Source: Alopecurus myosuroides
Lineage: Eukaryota > Streptophyta > Magnoliopsida > Poales > Poaceae
Length of the DNA: 64,000 nt
Reading direction: 5' to 3'
NCBI GenBank assembly: GCA_028641055.1
Contig: CM054060.1
Coordinates: forward strand, 293,370,660-293,434,659
Part shown: positions 22,801 to 34,118 of the stretch, piece after piece
How positions within the stretch are numbered: position 1 is the stretch's first letter
How the letters are laid out: every line of letters starts with the position of its first letter
Translations under genes and position numbers: made by a program
Notes under the pieces: model-generated
What the model saw: only the letters and a program-made list of their open reading frames with translations
Databases searched by the model: none
What the model was told of the DNA's origin: nothing

Positions 22801-24813
22801 AATTTTTGGGTGATTATTGAATTTATTATGCAATTTTCCATAATCATTCTTATTCTGCCATTTTTAGTAAACAGAGGGAAACATGCTCAAAATTAATTCA
22901 ATTGTGACCAAATAAAATACCAATGTGTAGAGTTTGTTAAGACAAATTTTTAGAGCCCAAGTTTGCTTAAATTGGATGAACCAAACTCAAGTTATGAAAT
23001 TACAAAGTTTCCAATTTTTATGGCATTTTCAGTAATTAATTATTTAGTGCAAAAAGTTTTACAGAAACATGTTGCAATTTTGTTACTAATGGAAAGGGCA
23101 CAAGATTTTGAATCCACAGGAATTTGAATCATTCAATTTGGAGCAAAATTCAATTTTATATGGATTTTAGAGTTAATTGCTCAGATCTGAGTTGCTGAAA
23201 TTCGAGCAGAAAAGAAAACGCAGAAATAAAAAGGTGGGGTTTAGGGGGATCGAACCCAGGACCTGGGCTTGTGCGCAAGGGGTGCTGACCAGTGGGGTGA
23301 GCTCGTGGTTGTTGATAGGAAGGGGACAGTGGGGGGTATGAGGTGGGGTTTCGCTGTTAACTGAATTTTCAGTTCAGAGAACTGCACGCACGGACAGAGC
23401 GCTCGAGGGATGGTCGCCGGCGAGCGTTGCTGCTACGCCTCGACGCGGTGTCCGTGCGGGCTAGGGGCGTGGGTGCTGCAAGGGAAGGGAGAGAGACAGA
23501 GGGGTAGCGAGAGGGAGGAAGGGGAGGGGGACGCTCACCTTGTGCCCTCGAGTGGACAGCGACCAGGAGGAGGCGGACGGTGGCGGAGCAGAGGGCGACG
23601 GCGACTTGGCGGCGACGGCGGCGGCGCCTCGGGCCGTCCCCGCCCGCGCCGAGAGGTGGAGGAGGAAGAGGGCGGAACGGCGTTTCCATTCCCGCCGCCA
23701 GCCACGGCGGTGGTGCCTCGGAAGGGCGGCGATCGCCGGAGGAGGGAGAGGAGCTCGGTGTGGAGTTCGGTTACAGAGAGTTTCAGTACAGAGAAGGAAG
23801 AGAGAGGGAAAGGGAGAGAATGGAGGCAGGGAGAGGGAAGAGAGGGTTAGGGCACTAGGGTTAGGGCAGGGCTAGGTTTATAGAGGGGATCGATGGAGCT
23901 GCAGCCGTTGCTCTCCTTCTCTGCTGCGTGTACAGGCACGATGGAGTCCGTACCGAGGTAGAAGAAAGGTGGGGCTCGAAGGGGTATTGGGCCAAGGGGG
24001 AAGAGGTGGGCTGGGCCTCTCTCTCTGCTGTTAGCTTTTTTATTATTTCTTGCTATTTTTTTTTGCTGAAAAGAAATAGGAAGAGAATGAGGGTTTTTGG
24101 GTGAGAAATTTTAGGGAAAAAAATTTGTGTGAGCTAGGTATTACAATAGCAACAAAATGCCAATTTTGGTTTTCCAAAGAGTTCAATTTATTTTGCTGTT
24201 TTGTAATTGATTGAATTGGTATGAATTTGAATATTGGGTGATTTATTTACAAGGAACATTTTCCAAGAGTTTGAACCCTCAAATTATTTGAAATTAATTG
24301 CTTAACTTTGTTTTAGTAAATTGCAATAATTCCAAAGGGTTGCTGTTTGGAATTTTGTTTGAATTTGAACAACATTTGGCTTAAGTGAACTATTAAAAAC
24401 CACAATTTTAAATAGTTGAACCTTAGGGATTTAATGGAAACAATTGATTGAAGGGTTTTGTCATTTTCATAATTTTCAAAAGGGTTGCTGTTTTGGAAAT
24501 TAATTGAATTTGAAAAGGGTTTGGTATTAAATGAATTTTGTTAGAAACAAAACAACAGTTTTGAAATCACAACTTTTATGGAAACAAATGATTGTTTTGA
24601 TTTGAAATATCATTTTGGAAATTGTAACATCACAAGTATGAAACAAAAGGTTTGAAATTTGGTTTGAAATTCAAATAGAAAACAAAGGAAAACAAATGAA
24701 AACAGAGGAAAACAAAGCAAAACAAATGCAATGAACATGAGGTCATGATGCAAAACATAAAATAACAGAGAGCAAACATTCTAATGGCTATTTTTCATAC
24801 TTGGGATGTTACA
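19846..24813 (-). repeat. 5' LTR of element K (4968 bp)
   Basis: Direct copy of 14049-19017, with the same AT-rich periodic block from 22075 and GC-rich block at about 23377-23860. It starts TGTAACATCCC at 24813 (minus strand) and ends GGTGCGACA at 19846, next to the PBS. Confidence 0.93.
23877..23882 (-). promoter_or_regulatory. TATA box and telobox-like initiator region in the 5' LTR of K
   Basis: Minus-strand CTATAAACC at 23882-23877 is followed within about 35 bases by CCCTAACCCTAGTGCCCTAACCC-like telomere-type repeats and then a GC-rich leader. The order TATA box, telobox and GC-rich leader is what a plant promoter/5' UTR would look like. The duplicate in the 3' LTR is at 18085-18080. 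Confidence 0.5.
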
Positions 24814-25359
24814 TCACGCATCACTTTGAAGGAGGGCATGGTGGTGTAGACCCCTCCGGTGATGAATTTCCTTCCCGGCAGGGTGTCGGGGAGAGCTCCA
24901 GAACCCTCCCAATCTTGGGATGACGATGACGGCGGCCTCGGGGTGTTTCTTGAGAAAAAGTGGTATATCTCTAGGGTTAATATGTCGGGGGGATTATATA
25001 GGCGAAAGAGCGATGGCAGAGGGCACCCGGGGGGCCCCAGACCACCCCCAGGCGCGGCCAGGGGGGCGCCCTATCGTGTGGCTCCCCCGTGGACCTTCTC
25101 CAGGTCTCTTAGGGACTACATGGAACCTTCGGGAATTCTAAAACTTCCGGGCTTCAAATTTTACAATTCTGAGAATATTTCCAAAACAACTTTTCGGAAA
25201 CTAAAAACGGCTGAAAACATGAAACTGACTCTGTGGCATCTTGTCAATAGGTTAGTCCCGGAAATCGGTAAAATGACATAAAGTGTATAGAAAACATGTA
25301 GGAATAACATGAAAACAACATGGAACATCAGAAATTAAGGATACGTTTATGACGTATTA
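24814..25359 (-). repeat. 3' LTR of element A, proximal part with LTR start
   Basis: Matches the first part of A's 5' LTR at 33620-34118. The LTR start is TAATACGTC at 25359 instead of TGATACGTC, a single substitution. TATATAAT at 25000-24993 (minus strand) is the likely TATA box. Frames at 24859-25281 are leader sequence, not genes. Confidence 0.9.
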
Positions 25360-27329
25360 ACATCCCCAAGCTTAGTTCCTACCCGTCCTCGAGTAGGTAA
25401 ACGATAAAAACACAAAATTTCTGAGGTGACATGCTACGAACAATAAACTTGATCATCAATAATGTAAAAGCATATGTAAGCTGAGATCATAGAACTTCAA
25501 CACAAGGATGATAAATAAAACTTTAATAATAAAGCATAGCAATCACCTTGCATCATGAGAAGTAACACAAATAAAAGATCATTAATAATAATGCATCAAA
25601 AGTTATACGTTTGTTTCAAGTATAGAGAAAGCATGGCAAAGTGATATTTCGCTAGTCCTTAAGAGTGGGAAAAAACATAAATGCCAGGACACCTTCAAAG
25701 TTCATGAGGAAGACTAAAACAAATAATTTGAGAGCAAGCAATAACACATCATGAATCAATTAATAATGTTTCTGGTATAATTGCACATTAAACTCAGAAT
25801 GGAAACTATGCTCTCTCAATTGTGCATAAAGTTAGAAAATGGAGACTCAATATAAAAGTAAAATAAAGCCCTTTGCAGAGGGAAGCATAGATCACTCATG
25901 TGCTAGAGATTTTATTTTATTAAACAGAGGTATAAAATGTTTGACACTCCTTTCATCCATCTTACACAAACCATGGCTAAATGAATCCTTGCGTGCGTGC
26001 CAACAATCACGTACCGTGGAGGAGTGTCTATTTTTAGGGAGGTGTATGCTTATGTCAACGAATGGTAAACAAAAAATACAGCACACGACAACTAGACTTC
26101 ACAAGAGCGGCTCCCACTGAAGGTCGCAACTGGTGTAGAAGGTCATCTCTCTTTCTCTTTTGTTCACAAAATTATGCTTTGATTGATAAATCAGGGGTAA
26201 AAATAGTGAAGAAAATTTGTTTGTATTAATTTGGGGCTCGACACCCCGCTGCCAGCTCTTCTATCAATTGGATAAGCAGATGAAGCCACTAGTACAGGGT
26301 GTGAAAGTCCAATCAACAAGTGAGATAAAGATTCTCTATTTACGTCCTCATGAGCTAAAACAGGAACACAAAACAAGCTTAATTTTGAAAGTTTTAAAGG
26401 TAACACATGAGCAATTTACTTTGGAGTGGCAGTTAAATACCACATGTAGGTTGGTAAGGAGGACACATTTATCATACTTTGGTTTTTGAGAGTTGAATTG
26501 CACGAGTAGAGCTCATACTCAGTACAGGTGGAGGCTAGCAAAAGACTGGGAGCGACAAATCAAGAGAGCAATAATGGACATAATGATGCATAGCGACATA
26601 AACATCATTAATCAAAGCATAAGTGGTACCACAAGTTCAAAAACTAAATGATTATAGAGGCTATTAGTGACTGGTTCGTAGTCATAAACATGGTGTGAGC
26701 ATGCGCCAAGTCAAACAAATAAAACATTCAAAGGAGAACACCACAAATTTATGCTCAAATATGACAAGAACAACTCATGATTTTTCAATGGCACATTAAA
26801 CACTCTCAGCTATTTCAGACAAGTCATGCTACAAAAGAACCACTAGTCTTTAGAATTAAAATAACATCTAGCATGACATGAAAAAGTCTAGCCACGGTCC
26901 ATACAAGCTTCTATTTGCATCGTTTATAATTTTACCAAATGCAACAGTTTCTTTTCCAAAAAGCACCATAAAAAATAAGTTTTAACAAAAACTCTCTAAT
27001 TGATACAACATGCAAACATGAGAGTACTCACATAACACTACTAAAACTAACAGCTCTGAATAAGAGATGCAATGAAAACAAGAGCTAAACAGGAATTTTT
27101 GCAGCACGTTGAAGAAAAACTAAGAATACGAGCATAACGAGTATTCAAACGAAAAAGTGAAGCGTGTTTCTCTCCCAAACAAGGATACTAGGTTCCAATG
27201 ATATTATTTCAGCAAGGAAAACTAAAAATAATAGACGCTCCAAGTAAATTTCATATGATGTGACCGAATAAAAATATAGTTTCACTATAAGTGAGCTGAT
27301 AAATGGTTCATGAATAAGGGGATGCCTTG
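25360..27329 (-). other. Noncoding 3' interior and polypurine tract of element A
   Basis: The minus strand ends in AAGCTTGGGGATGT directly before the LTR, identical to the PPT of element D at 47320-47333. The rest is AT-rich with no recognisable frame; parts correspond to D at about 36280-36500 (phrases around CATACCTACCTA... and the 'acctgccattcca' context). Open frames at 25839-26489 have no domain. The interior resumes at 30935 beyond solo LTR S. Confidence 0.7.
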
Positions 27330-27334
27330 GGCAT

Positions 27335-30300
27335 TGTCAGACCCTGGACCCAGAGATATACATACTGTTATGTGCTCCTAGCCATGGACTCACAAGGGCT
27401 TCAGGGTTACCAGCCCCGGCCGCAACAAACAACGGCAGGCAGACTGGATTCATCGGCACGTAGTCCGGATTCCCGGTCTACTACTCCTTGTATCCATGCT
27501 AGTCATAACCAATTATGCATACCCAAGCGTCCACGAGTCGGATGAAACTGAAGGAACGGGACCAAAGTTATACAGAGCTTCTATGTGTCCAGAAAGTGAA
27601 ACAACAATCGAGGGTTACTGGGGTTACCTCCCCCCAGGCCGAATCACATTGGTAGGCGGGCTCGGACATGGATCATCGGCTCCACAACCCCTCGACTGCG
27701 ACAACTATGCAGGCATAGCCAAAACTATATAACAATGAGCTCGAAACCAATAACCGATCAAAGCAACACTCTCGACATGGAAGTTGTATTAAACAGGTGT
27801 TACTAGAATATAGCTTACAAGCAGAGGTCACACAACAGTTGTATTAAACAGGTGTTACTAGAGTATAGCTTACAAGCAGAGGTCATACGACCCAACATTA
27901 CATCAGACAATGGAAGGCAAATTATGTTGCTAATCAACAAGAACCAAAAGGCCTAAGAGGCCGCAACATAAGGCGACGTCCCAACCCATAGATTCCAGGC
28001 TGCTACCTGGGAACCCCAAACTACTCGTCGATGTCCACGTTGAAACACTACCGAAGTGAGTAACTTCACCTGAACCAAAATTAAGCAAACATGAGTACTA
28101 GAGGTACTCAACAAGACTTAGTTAACCTATTATATATCTGCTATTTCGGAAAAGGGTTTTATGAAGGCTATTTTGCATAAAGAAAGATTTATTTCTCCAA
28201 ATCGAGGAAGAATAGTATGTCTTATAGAATGTTTTCAAAACAGATGAGAAACTCAACAACTGTAATCATCATCTGTTCAAACCAGTAACATCATTTCCCA
28301 GCATCTCACATGCTACAAGGATCACCCCTCTCGGCATCTCCCAGGAGGCACCCTTCAACTATTGCCTCCATGCTTTGTCAACATCTTTTATGTCATGTTC
28401 CAGTTATCTATGGACAAACTACTTTCACCAAGTCGTCCTTAACCGCCGACACGGCTTCTCGAAAAGATTTATCCCTGCAGGGGGTACACTTTACCCACAC
28501 GTACCATCCGACTCTTAGCGCCACATGTACGTTCCTGATGGAACGCGGCAGAGGGTGGCTGGCCACGACCTTTACCTTACCCTATCATATCCATGAGTCA
28601 ACCCAAGACAGGGCCACCCCGTCAACAGGGAGTTGGCCATCCTCCTGACGGCACCTGTCTCTGTGAGGCGGGGTCAAGATCCGTGTACGTCCATCACTTG
28701 GCCCCGGTCACGTTCTAGCGGAGCATTTTCTTTTCAAAACCGTTTAAAAGGTTTTATTTGCGTTTCCAAATGGAAATCTCAAACTACGTGACTCATGGAT
28801 AAAGCCAGCTAAGTTAGTCGGTCAGCGAAGCTCATGGCCGTCGCGCATGGTTGTACACTCAGTCTTGGCTTCTGCGCCCGACATTACTCCTAGGTTTGGC
28901 AAGTACGGAACGAACAACCACTTTCCAAGTGGCCTCCCGTCCAAGCCTTAGTCAAGTTAACCAGAAAATTCTCATCTTACCACGTCATCATATCATACTA
29001 GGTTATCGCATCTCTGATTCATCAACCGAATGGAGCAGAGGTAACAAACATGTAAAGCTAAGCGTAGCAGATATGAGGCTCTGACGATGCGTACAAGCAA
29101 ATCTATGATGGCTAGGAGCAGTGGATCAGTATATTGAGGCAATGCAACATATAGGTGAACTATATCTACTAGCATCAAATACTTTGGAATCGAATGCAAA
29201 GTACGAGAATCAAATGTTGTTTGAAAACATATTTGAGCAAATAAGAGGTTATGCTTGCGTTGGTTATAAGAAAACCAAAGAATAGATCTTATGGAATAAG
29301 TGCTTGACTTATCGGTTAAGATCAAGTATTCGCCATTGGAGTTGCAGGCCTTCACTTCGGAACCGCGTTCTACCGAGGAAGAACAACACCGAAAAGAAGA
29401 ACAACAATCAAACATGGCATCGATGCAATGCACAATATGTATGCATGAGCAAGTTAATGCACTGAAATAAATCCCTAAACATGTTCAATGGGTTGTTAGG
29501 GTTCGTATATCGATTATGCAATTTTACTGAGATTAGCCCGAAATAGACCCCGGAGGGGCACTTAGGGCAATTATGGAAGTGAGTACAATTTTAATTGCCC
29601 AAATGGGTTTGAAAACATCATAAACACGTTTCATTTGTAATTTTGAGAAATTTGTTATATAACTTTTAATTTTCTAATTTTAGTGAATAAAAACTTATTT
29701 TTCCATTTTAAATGAATTAAACATCATTAAGTAAATGCTCATTTTTTAACTTTGTCAAACATATATGAAAATGATATATTTGGGTAGAGAATAATTTTCT
29801 AAACAACACCATATTTTTATTTTATTTTTCTGATTAATATTTCAGGAGATATTAAATTTTCCATTTTAAACAATTTCTGGAATTTCCTGGAATTACTAAA
29901 AAGGGAAGTTATGACATCATCGTGATGTCACTGTGATATCATCAAACTCTGTTCTTCACATATGATCTTCAAATTCGACGAATTTCGCGTGCAATTCGCG
30001 AAGCAGAGGCTACCAATACGTAGAGGAGATCGAGGGGAGTTGAGGGGTGGCAGCGGGTGACCGTTTGGTCGCCGGAATACTCGCCGGCGACGAGGTCCGA
30101 CGGCGGCCGAAGAGGATGCCGGTGACAGCGAGCTAGAGAGCTCGTGGAGGCGAAATAAAGGGATGGGGAGGCTCACGAAGGCTCGGTGAAGCTCGTGGGG
30201 GTGGTCGGAGAGGCGAGGAGGCGCCGGAATCGGCGGGGACGAGCGAAGAACGGCGGCGTCCGTGGAGGTTGATGACGGCGCGATTAGGCCACTTCCGGCC

Positions 30301-30929
30301 TTCCCTGGTTCCACGCGACCTGGAGGATGCATAGGAGAGCGAGGAAAAGGTGAGGACATGCTAAGCAGCGATAGGGAGAGCAGGGAACGACGGCGGCGAG
30401 GGACTCGACGGAGCTAGGGTTAGGGTTCGTTCTCAGGGAGATACAGAGAGCGGGAGAGGGTAGGGAGGAAGAGCATGGCTTCCAGGTGGTCATCCGCGCG
30501 AGGTGGGGCGCAGGCAGCTGCATGGCAGCAGCTCTCCGGCGAGCTGCCTGTCGGCTTCACGCAGAGGAAGAAGACAAAAGGAGGTTTTGAAGAAAACCCC
30601 CTGGAATTTTTGGAAATTTACAGAGAGGTCCTTTTCTATAGAAAACTGCAAAGAAAACAAGGTTTTGAGGCCCTTTTTTGCAAATAGAAAATTTGGCAAA
30701 AATACTTTCTAAAAACCTTGTAAAATTCCAACCTTGCCATGTTTTGCTTTGGTGAATTTGAATTACTTTTCAGTACACAATTTTGGAACCCATTGTAAGT
30801 AGTATTTGTGGGATTTTTTCTCAAACCATTTAACAATTTAAATTGTTCCAAACATGATTTAAATTTTTATTTCATGCATGTATGAGATGAACACAACACC
30901 ACACACCCTAATTTAGCAAAACACGTACA
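27335..30929 (-). repeat. Solo LTR S of a nonautonomous gypsy-type element (3595 bp)
   Basis: Begins TGTCAGACCC and ends ACGTACA on the plus strand, so TG...CA holds on both strands. It is flanked by GGCAT at 27330-27334 and 30930-30934. Removing it restores the GGGATGCCTTGGGCATCCCC hairpin-like sequence of element A. There is no PBS, PPT or second copy, so it is a solo LTR left by recombination. Short stretches resemble LTR K (CTGCAGGGG...ACACGTA), suggesting related families. A GC-rich block lies at about 30000-30560 with a 143-codon minus frame (30359-29928) that has no known domain. CGAACCCTAACCCTAG, telobox-like, lies at about 30432-30417 on the minus strand. Confidence 0.88.
27782..27891. 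repeat. Tandem duplication of a 55-bp unit in solo LTR S
   Basis: Two adjacent copies of a unit starting AGTTGTATTAAACAGGTGTT, at 27782-27836 and 27837-27891, with few differences. Confidence 0.9.
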
Positions 30930-30934
30930 GGCAT

Positions 30935-31681
30935 CCCCAAACTTTGATGCTTGAGTCTTCTTAGAATTTTCTGGGATGAACCACAGGGGAATCCCCAAGG
31001 TTTGACCTTGCACTCTTCTCGACCACATATATCTCCCTCTTCTCTTGACCCTTGAAAACTTCCTTCACACCACACTCAAAGAGTAATTCGCATTAGAGGG
31101 TTAGTGCAACAATCAAACATCCATGGGTTCTGTATGGGCACAAGTTCTATTGATAATTTTAAACATTAACTACAGCCACTGATTTTTCGTGAACCAAAGA
31201 AATCCACTTGACATCGTAAAAGAGCATGCAAGAAAAATGGTAGAATCTACAAAGACCATAACTGTCTGTAAAGAAGAATTTTTTAGGGGCACTTACACTG
31301 CTCGAATAAAAAAAAACTTAAAGAACAAAAAAGTTTTGGAATTATCCGAGCAATAAGCACACAAAAATTCAGGTCATTCTGATCTTTTTGGATTTTTTCA
31401 CAATTTTTTTACGATGGACATCGGAAATCTGTTTCCTATGCAGAAATCCCAAAACCAACTCCAACCTTCGTCAGAAACTACTTGGCACAACTAATACATG
31501 AAAATAAATATACAGAGGAGTTGCTACAAATGTAAACATCCCCTTGACTCAAAGAAAACACAGAAAAACAACGAAAAAAGAAAAACCATGGGTTATCCCT
31601 CAAGAAGTGCTTTTCTTTAATGCCTTTTAGCTAGGCTCAGAAAAGTGGATTCATGTATTTTCAAGTGAAGGAGCGTCCAAG
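30935..31681 (-). other. Noncoding leader/spacer of element A downstream of gag
   Basis: No gene seen. The sequence is homologous, in opposite orientation, to element D at about 34760-35500: both contain the CTAGCTGAAAGGCGTCAAAG-like block followed by AAGCACTTC and GGATAACCCATG. This supports A and D belonging to one family. Confidence 0.65.
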
Positions 31682-32392
31682 TCAATAATTTTCTTCCAAA
31701 ACACCGATTGTAGCAATGGGTACCTTAGGAACCCCTGAAGATGATTCAAGATGCAAATCACTTTTAGTTTCAGTAAAAGTTTTATTAATTTTAAGCACAT
31801 TAGTGGATTTCGGTTTAGGCACCTTGGGAACATACATAAGTTTTTTCTCTTTTCCCATAGAGGGATTTTCCCTCTTAAACTTGAGAGGATAAAAATTTGA
31901 GCTTAAAGTTTCCATAGCCTCTTCTAGTTTACCAATCCTCATATTTTGATTATCATGGATATTGCTAGTTTGTAAAACAGTGATTTTCTTGTTGATACTT
32001 ACTATCGATTCATTAACTTTTCTAGCATTATCAAGGAAATTTGCAAATGTTTCTCTATAGAGTTTAGCTTTTTAATAACATCATCTAAAGTGATCTCAGT
32101 TTTAACAACCTAAGTAGGTGGTGTTCTAACTAAACTTTGAATTAAATTACAGGCTTTCAAAGCAGGTGTTCCTAGAAAATTACCGCCTGTAAGAGTGTCT
32201 AGAACATACCTATACCAGCTAGTAATGCCAACATAAAAATTCTTAAGAAGGATTAAAGGGGAATATTTCTTAGTGCATCTTTGATGAGCATCCCTTATCC
32301 TATACCAAGCATCTTTTAAACTTTCTACACCTTGTTGCTTAAAAGAACAAACTCAACTTCGGGAACACTCATCTTAGGAAGACTAAAAAGAG
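31682..32392 (-). pseudogene. gag relic of element A (Athila-like)
   Basis: On the minus strand the frame reads MSVPEVEFVL near 32370, then after a frameshift ESLKDAWYRIRDAHQRC and LDTLTGGNFLGTPALKACNL, then after a TAG near 32110 TEITLDDVIKKLNSIEKHL and finally MRIGKLEEAMETLSSNF and MYVPKVPKPKSTNV (31942-31682). The ES..DAW..(30-40 residues)..D..TGGNFL pattern matches the capsid region of Athila-type gag. It would have packaged the element RNA. It carries at least one frameshift and one stop and is followed by no protease or polymerase. Confidence 0.7.
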
Positions 32393-32537
32393 GATAAAAA
32401 CTAGAAGTAGAATAAGAACTTTTTTGTGTGTTTTTGGTATAGAGAAGCAAACAAGATAAAATAAAAGAAACTAAGAAAAACTAAAACAAAGTAAAGAGAT
32501 TGGAAGTGAGAGACTCCCCTTGCAAAAATTCTCTTCC

Positions 32538-32555
32538 TCCTCGGCAACGCCGCCA
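32538..32555 (-). other. Primer-binding site of element A (tRNA-Asp type)
   Basis: Minus-strand TGGCGGCGTTGCCGAGG starts about 10 bases after the LTR end at 32566. It is one or two bases off the tRNA-Asp PBS (TGGCGCCGTTGCCGGGG) typical of Athila-like elements. Confidence 0.8.
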
Positions 32556-32565
32556 GAAAAGTGCT

Positions 32566-34118
32566 TGATGCGTGTGATCACACGTTCGTTGGGAGACCCC
32601 AAGTGGAAGGTATGAAGAGTGCAACGGCAAGTTTCCCTCAGAAAGAAACCAAAGTTGAATCCACCAGTAGGAGGAAGGAGTAACTTGAGAAGGTTGATGC
32701 AGCTGAGACGGCAGGGCGCACTACCGTTTCAGCATAAACGTGGAACCTACACAACACAATCAAATCACTTTACCCCAACGAAGTAGTGAGGTTGTCAATC
32801 TCACCGGTTTTGCTGAACACAAAGAGGTTAAATATATGGTGTTGAAAACCGTATGAAAACAATAGCAGCGGTATGAAAGAAGTGGAAACAGTCTGTGTAT
32901 TATCAGTATGAGGATAATGGACCGGGGTCCACAGTTCACTAGTGGTGTCTCTCCGTGAAAGATACATAACATGTGTGGTGAAAAAATTAAAGTTGGGTAA
33001 TTGACAGAAATGAAGGCTGCACCGTAGTGCATATCCAAGACATAAAGATTACTACGTAATTCATGCGGGCATTACAACAAGATACATAGACCGTCATCCA
33101 ACTACATCTATGATTAATAATCCACCCTCGGAGTGTCATCCGAGCAAACCTTGGGTATTAAGTTACAAGCAACATATAATTGCAGTAAGCAAAGTGTGTA
33201 ATGTAAATAATGAAATCATCCTTAGACAAAGCATTGTTGTTTTATCCCCAATGGAAACATCACATCCTCCATCCGTCACGTTTCTGTCACTCGGGCACAG
33301 ATGCAAAGGAGGCATGAACCCACTATCGAGCATAAATACTCCCTATTGGAGTTAGTAGCATCTACTTGGCCAGAGCATCTAGTAATAATGGAGAGCAGGC
33401 AAGATCATAAATAATATATGCATGAAGATAACATGGTAGATGATAATCAGAAGACATAGCATTCAACATTCATCGGATCCCATCAAACATAACATGTATC
33501 ATTACATAAAGATGATCTCGATCATGTGAGGCAGCTCATGAGATCTAAACATGATGCATAAAGTGGAGGAGACAACCATCTAGCTACTGCTATGGACCCG
33601 TAATCCAGGGAAGAACTACTCACGCATCACTTCGAAGGAGGGTGCCGGGGAGAGCTCCAGAACCCTCCCGATCTCGGGATGACGATGACGACGGCCTCGG
33701 GTGTTTCTCGGGAAACAGTGGTATATCTCTAGGGTTCATATGTCGGGGCGATTATATTGGCGAAAGAGCGATGGCAGAGGGCATCCGAGGGGCCAGACCA
33801 CCCCCAGGCGCAGCAAGGGGCGCGTCGCCCTATGTGTGCCCCCCTGTGGCCGCTCTCCAGGTCTTTTTGGGACTCCGTGGAACCTTCGGGAATTCTAAGA
33901 CTTCTAAGCTTAAAATTTTCCAATTCCGAGAATATTTCCAGAACAACTTTTCTGAAACTAAAAACAGCAGAAAACAGGGAACGAGCTCTATGGCATCTTG
34001 TCAATAGGTTAGTCCCGAAAATCGATAAAAATGGCATAAAGTGTATATCAAACACGTAGGAAATAACATGAAAACAATATGGAACATCAGAAATTAAGGA
34101 TACATTTATGACGTATCA
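32566..34118 (-). repeat. 5' LTR of element A (1553 bp)
   Basis: Minus strand starts TGATACGTCATAAATG at 34118 and ends CACACGCATCA at 32566. It matches the split 3' LTR (13185-14048 plus 24814-25359) and the LTR of element D. Frames at 33642-34007 and on the opposite strand are leader sequence. Confidence 0.92.

Larger units (their letters stand above)
14049..24813 (-). mobile_element. Nonautonomous gypsy element K with 5-kb LTRs and a deleted interior
   Basis: Two direct LTR copies (14049-19017 and 19846-24813) flank an 828-bp interior with PBS and PPT in minus orientation. A 5-bp duplication TCACG occurs at 14044-14048 and 24814-24818, and removing the element restores a continuous element A LTR (compare 33612-33620). 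The LTRs start TGTAACATCCC and end GGTGCGACA on the minus strand. By eye the LTRs differ at roughly 1% of positions, mostly transitions, so the insertion is fairly recent compared with its host A. Interior pol sequence is reduced to two joined scraps, so the element is nonautonomous. Confidence 0.95.
13185..34118 (-). mobile_element. Nonautonomous Athila-like gypsy element A, split by two nested insertions
   Basis: On the minus strand the parts occur in correct order: 5' LTR 34118-32566, PBS 32555-32538, gag relic, noncoding 3' region, PPT 25376-25360, and 3' LTR 25359-13185. Two insertions split it: K in the 3' LTR (14049-24813) and solo LTR S in the interior (27335-30929). Without the insertions the interior is about 3.6 kb and has no pol. 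The tRNA-Asp-type PBS and gag relic resemble Athila-lineage elements such as Sabrina/Fatima-type families of grasses. The last roughly 180 bp of the 3' LTR are missing, cut by the copia LTR. Element D lies immediately to the right in the opposite orientation. Confidence 0.85.

Noticed and set aside
27781..27891. Possible CRISPR-like direct repeats
   Set aside because: Only two adjacent units without spacers, in a plant LTR; simple tandem duplication.
29928..30359. 143-codon minus frame in solo LTR S
   Set aside because: Low-complexity Pro/Ser/Arg protein from the GC-rich leader; no domain, no start context evidence.
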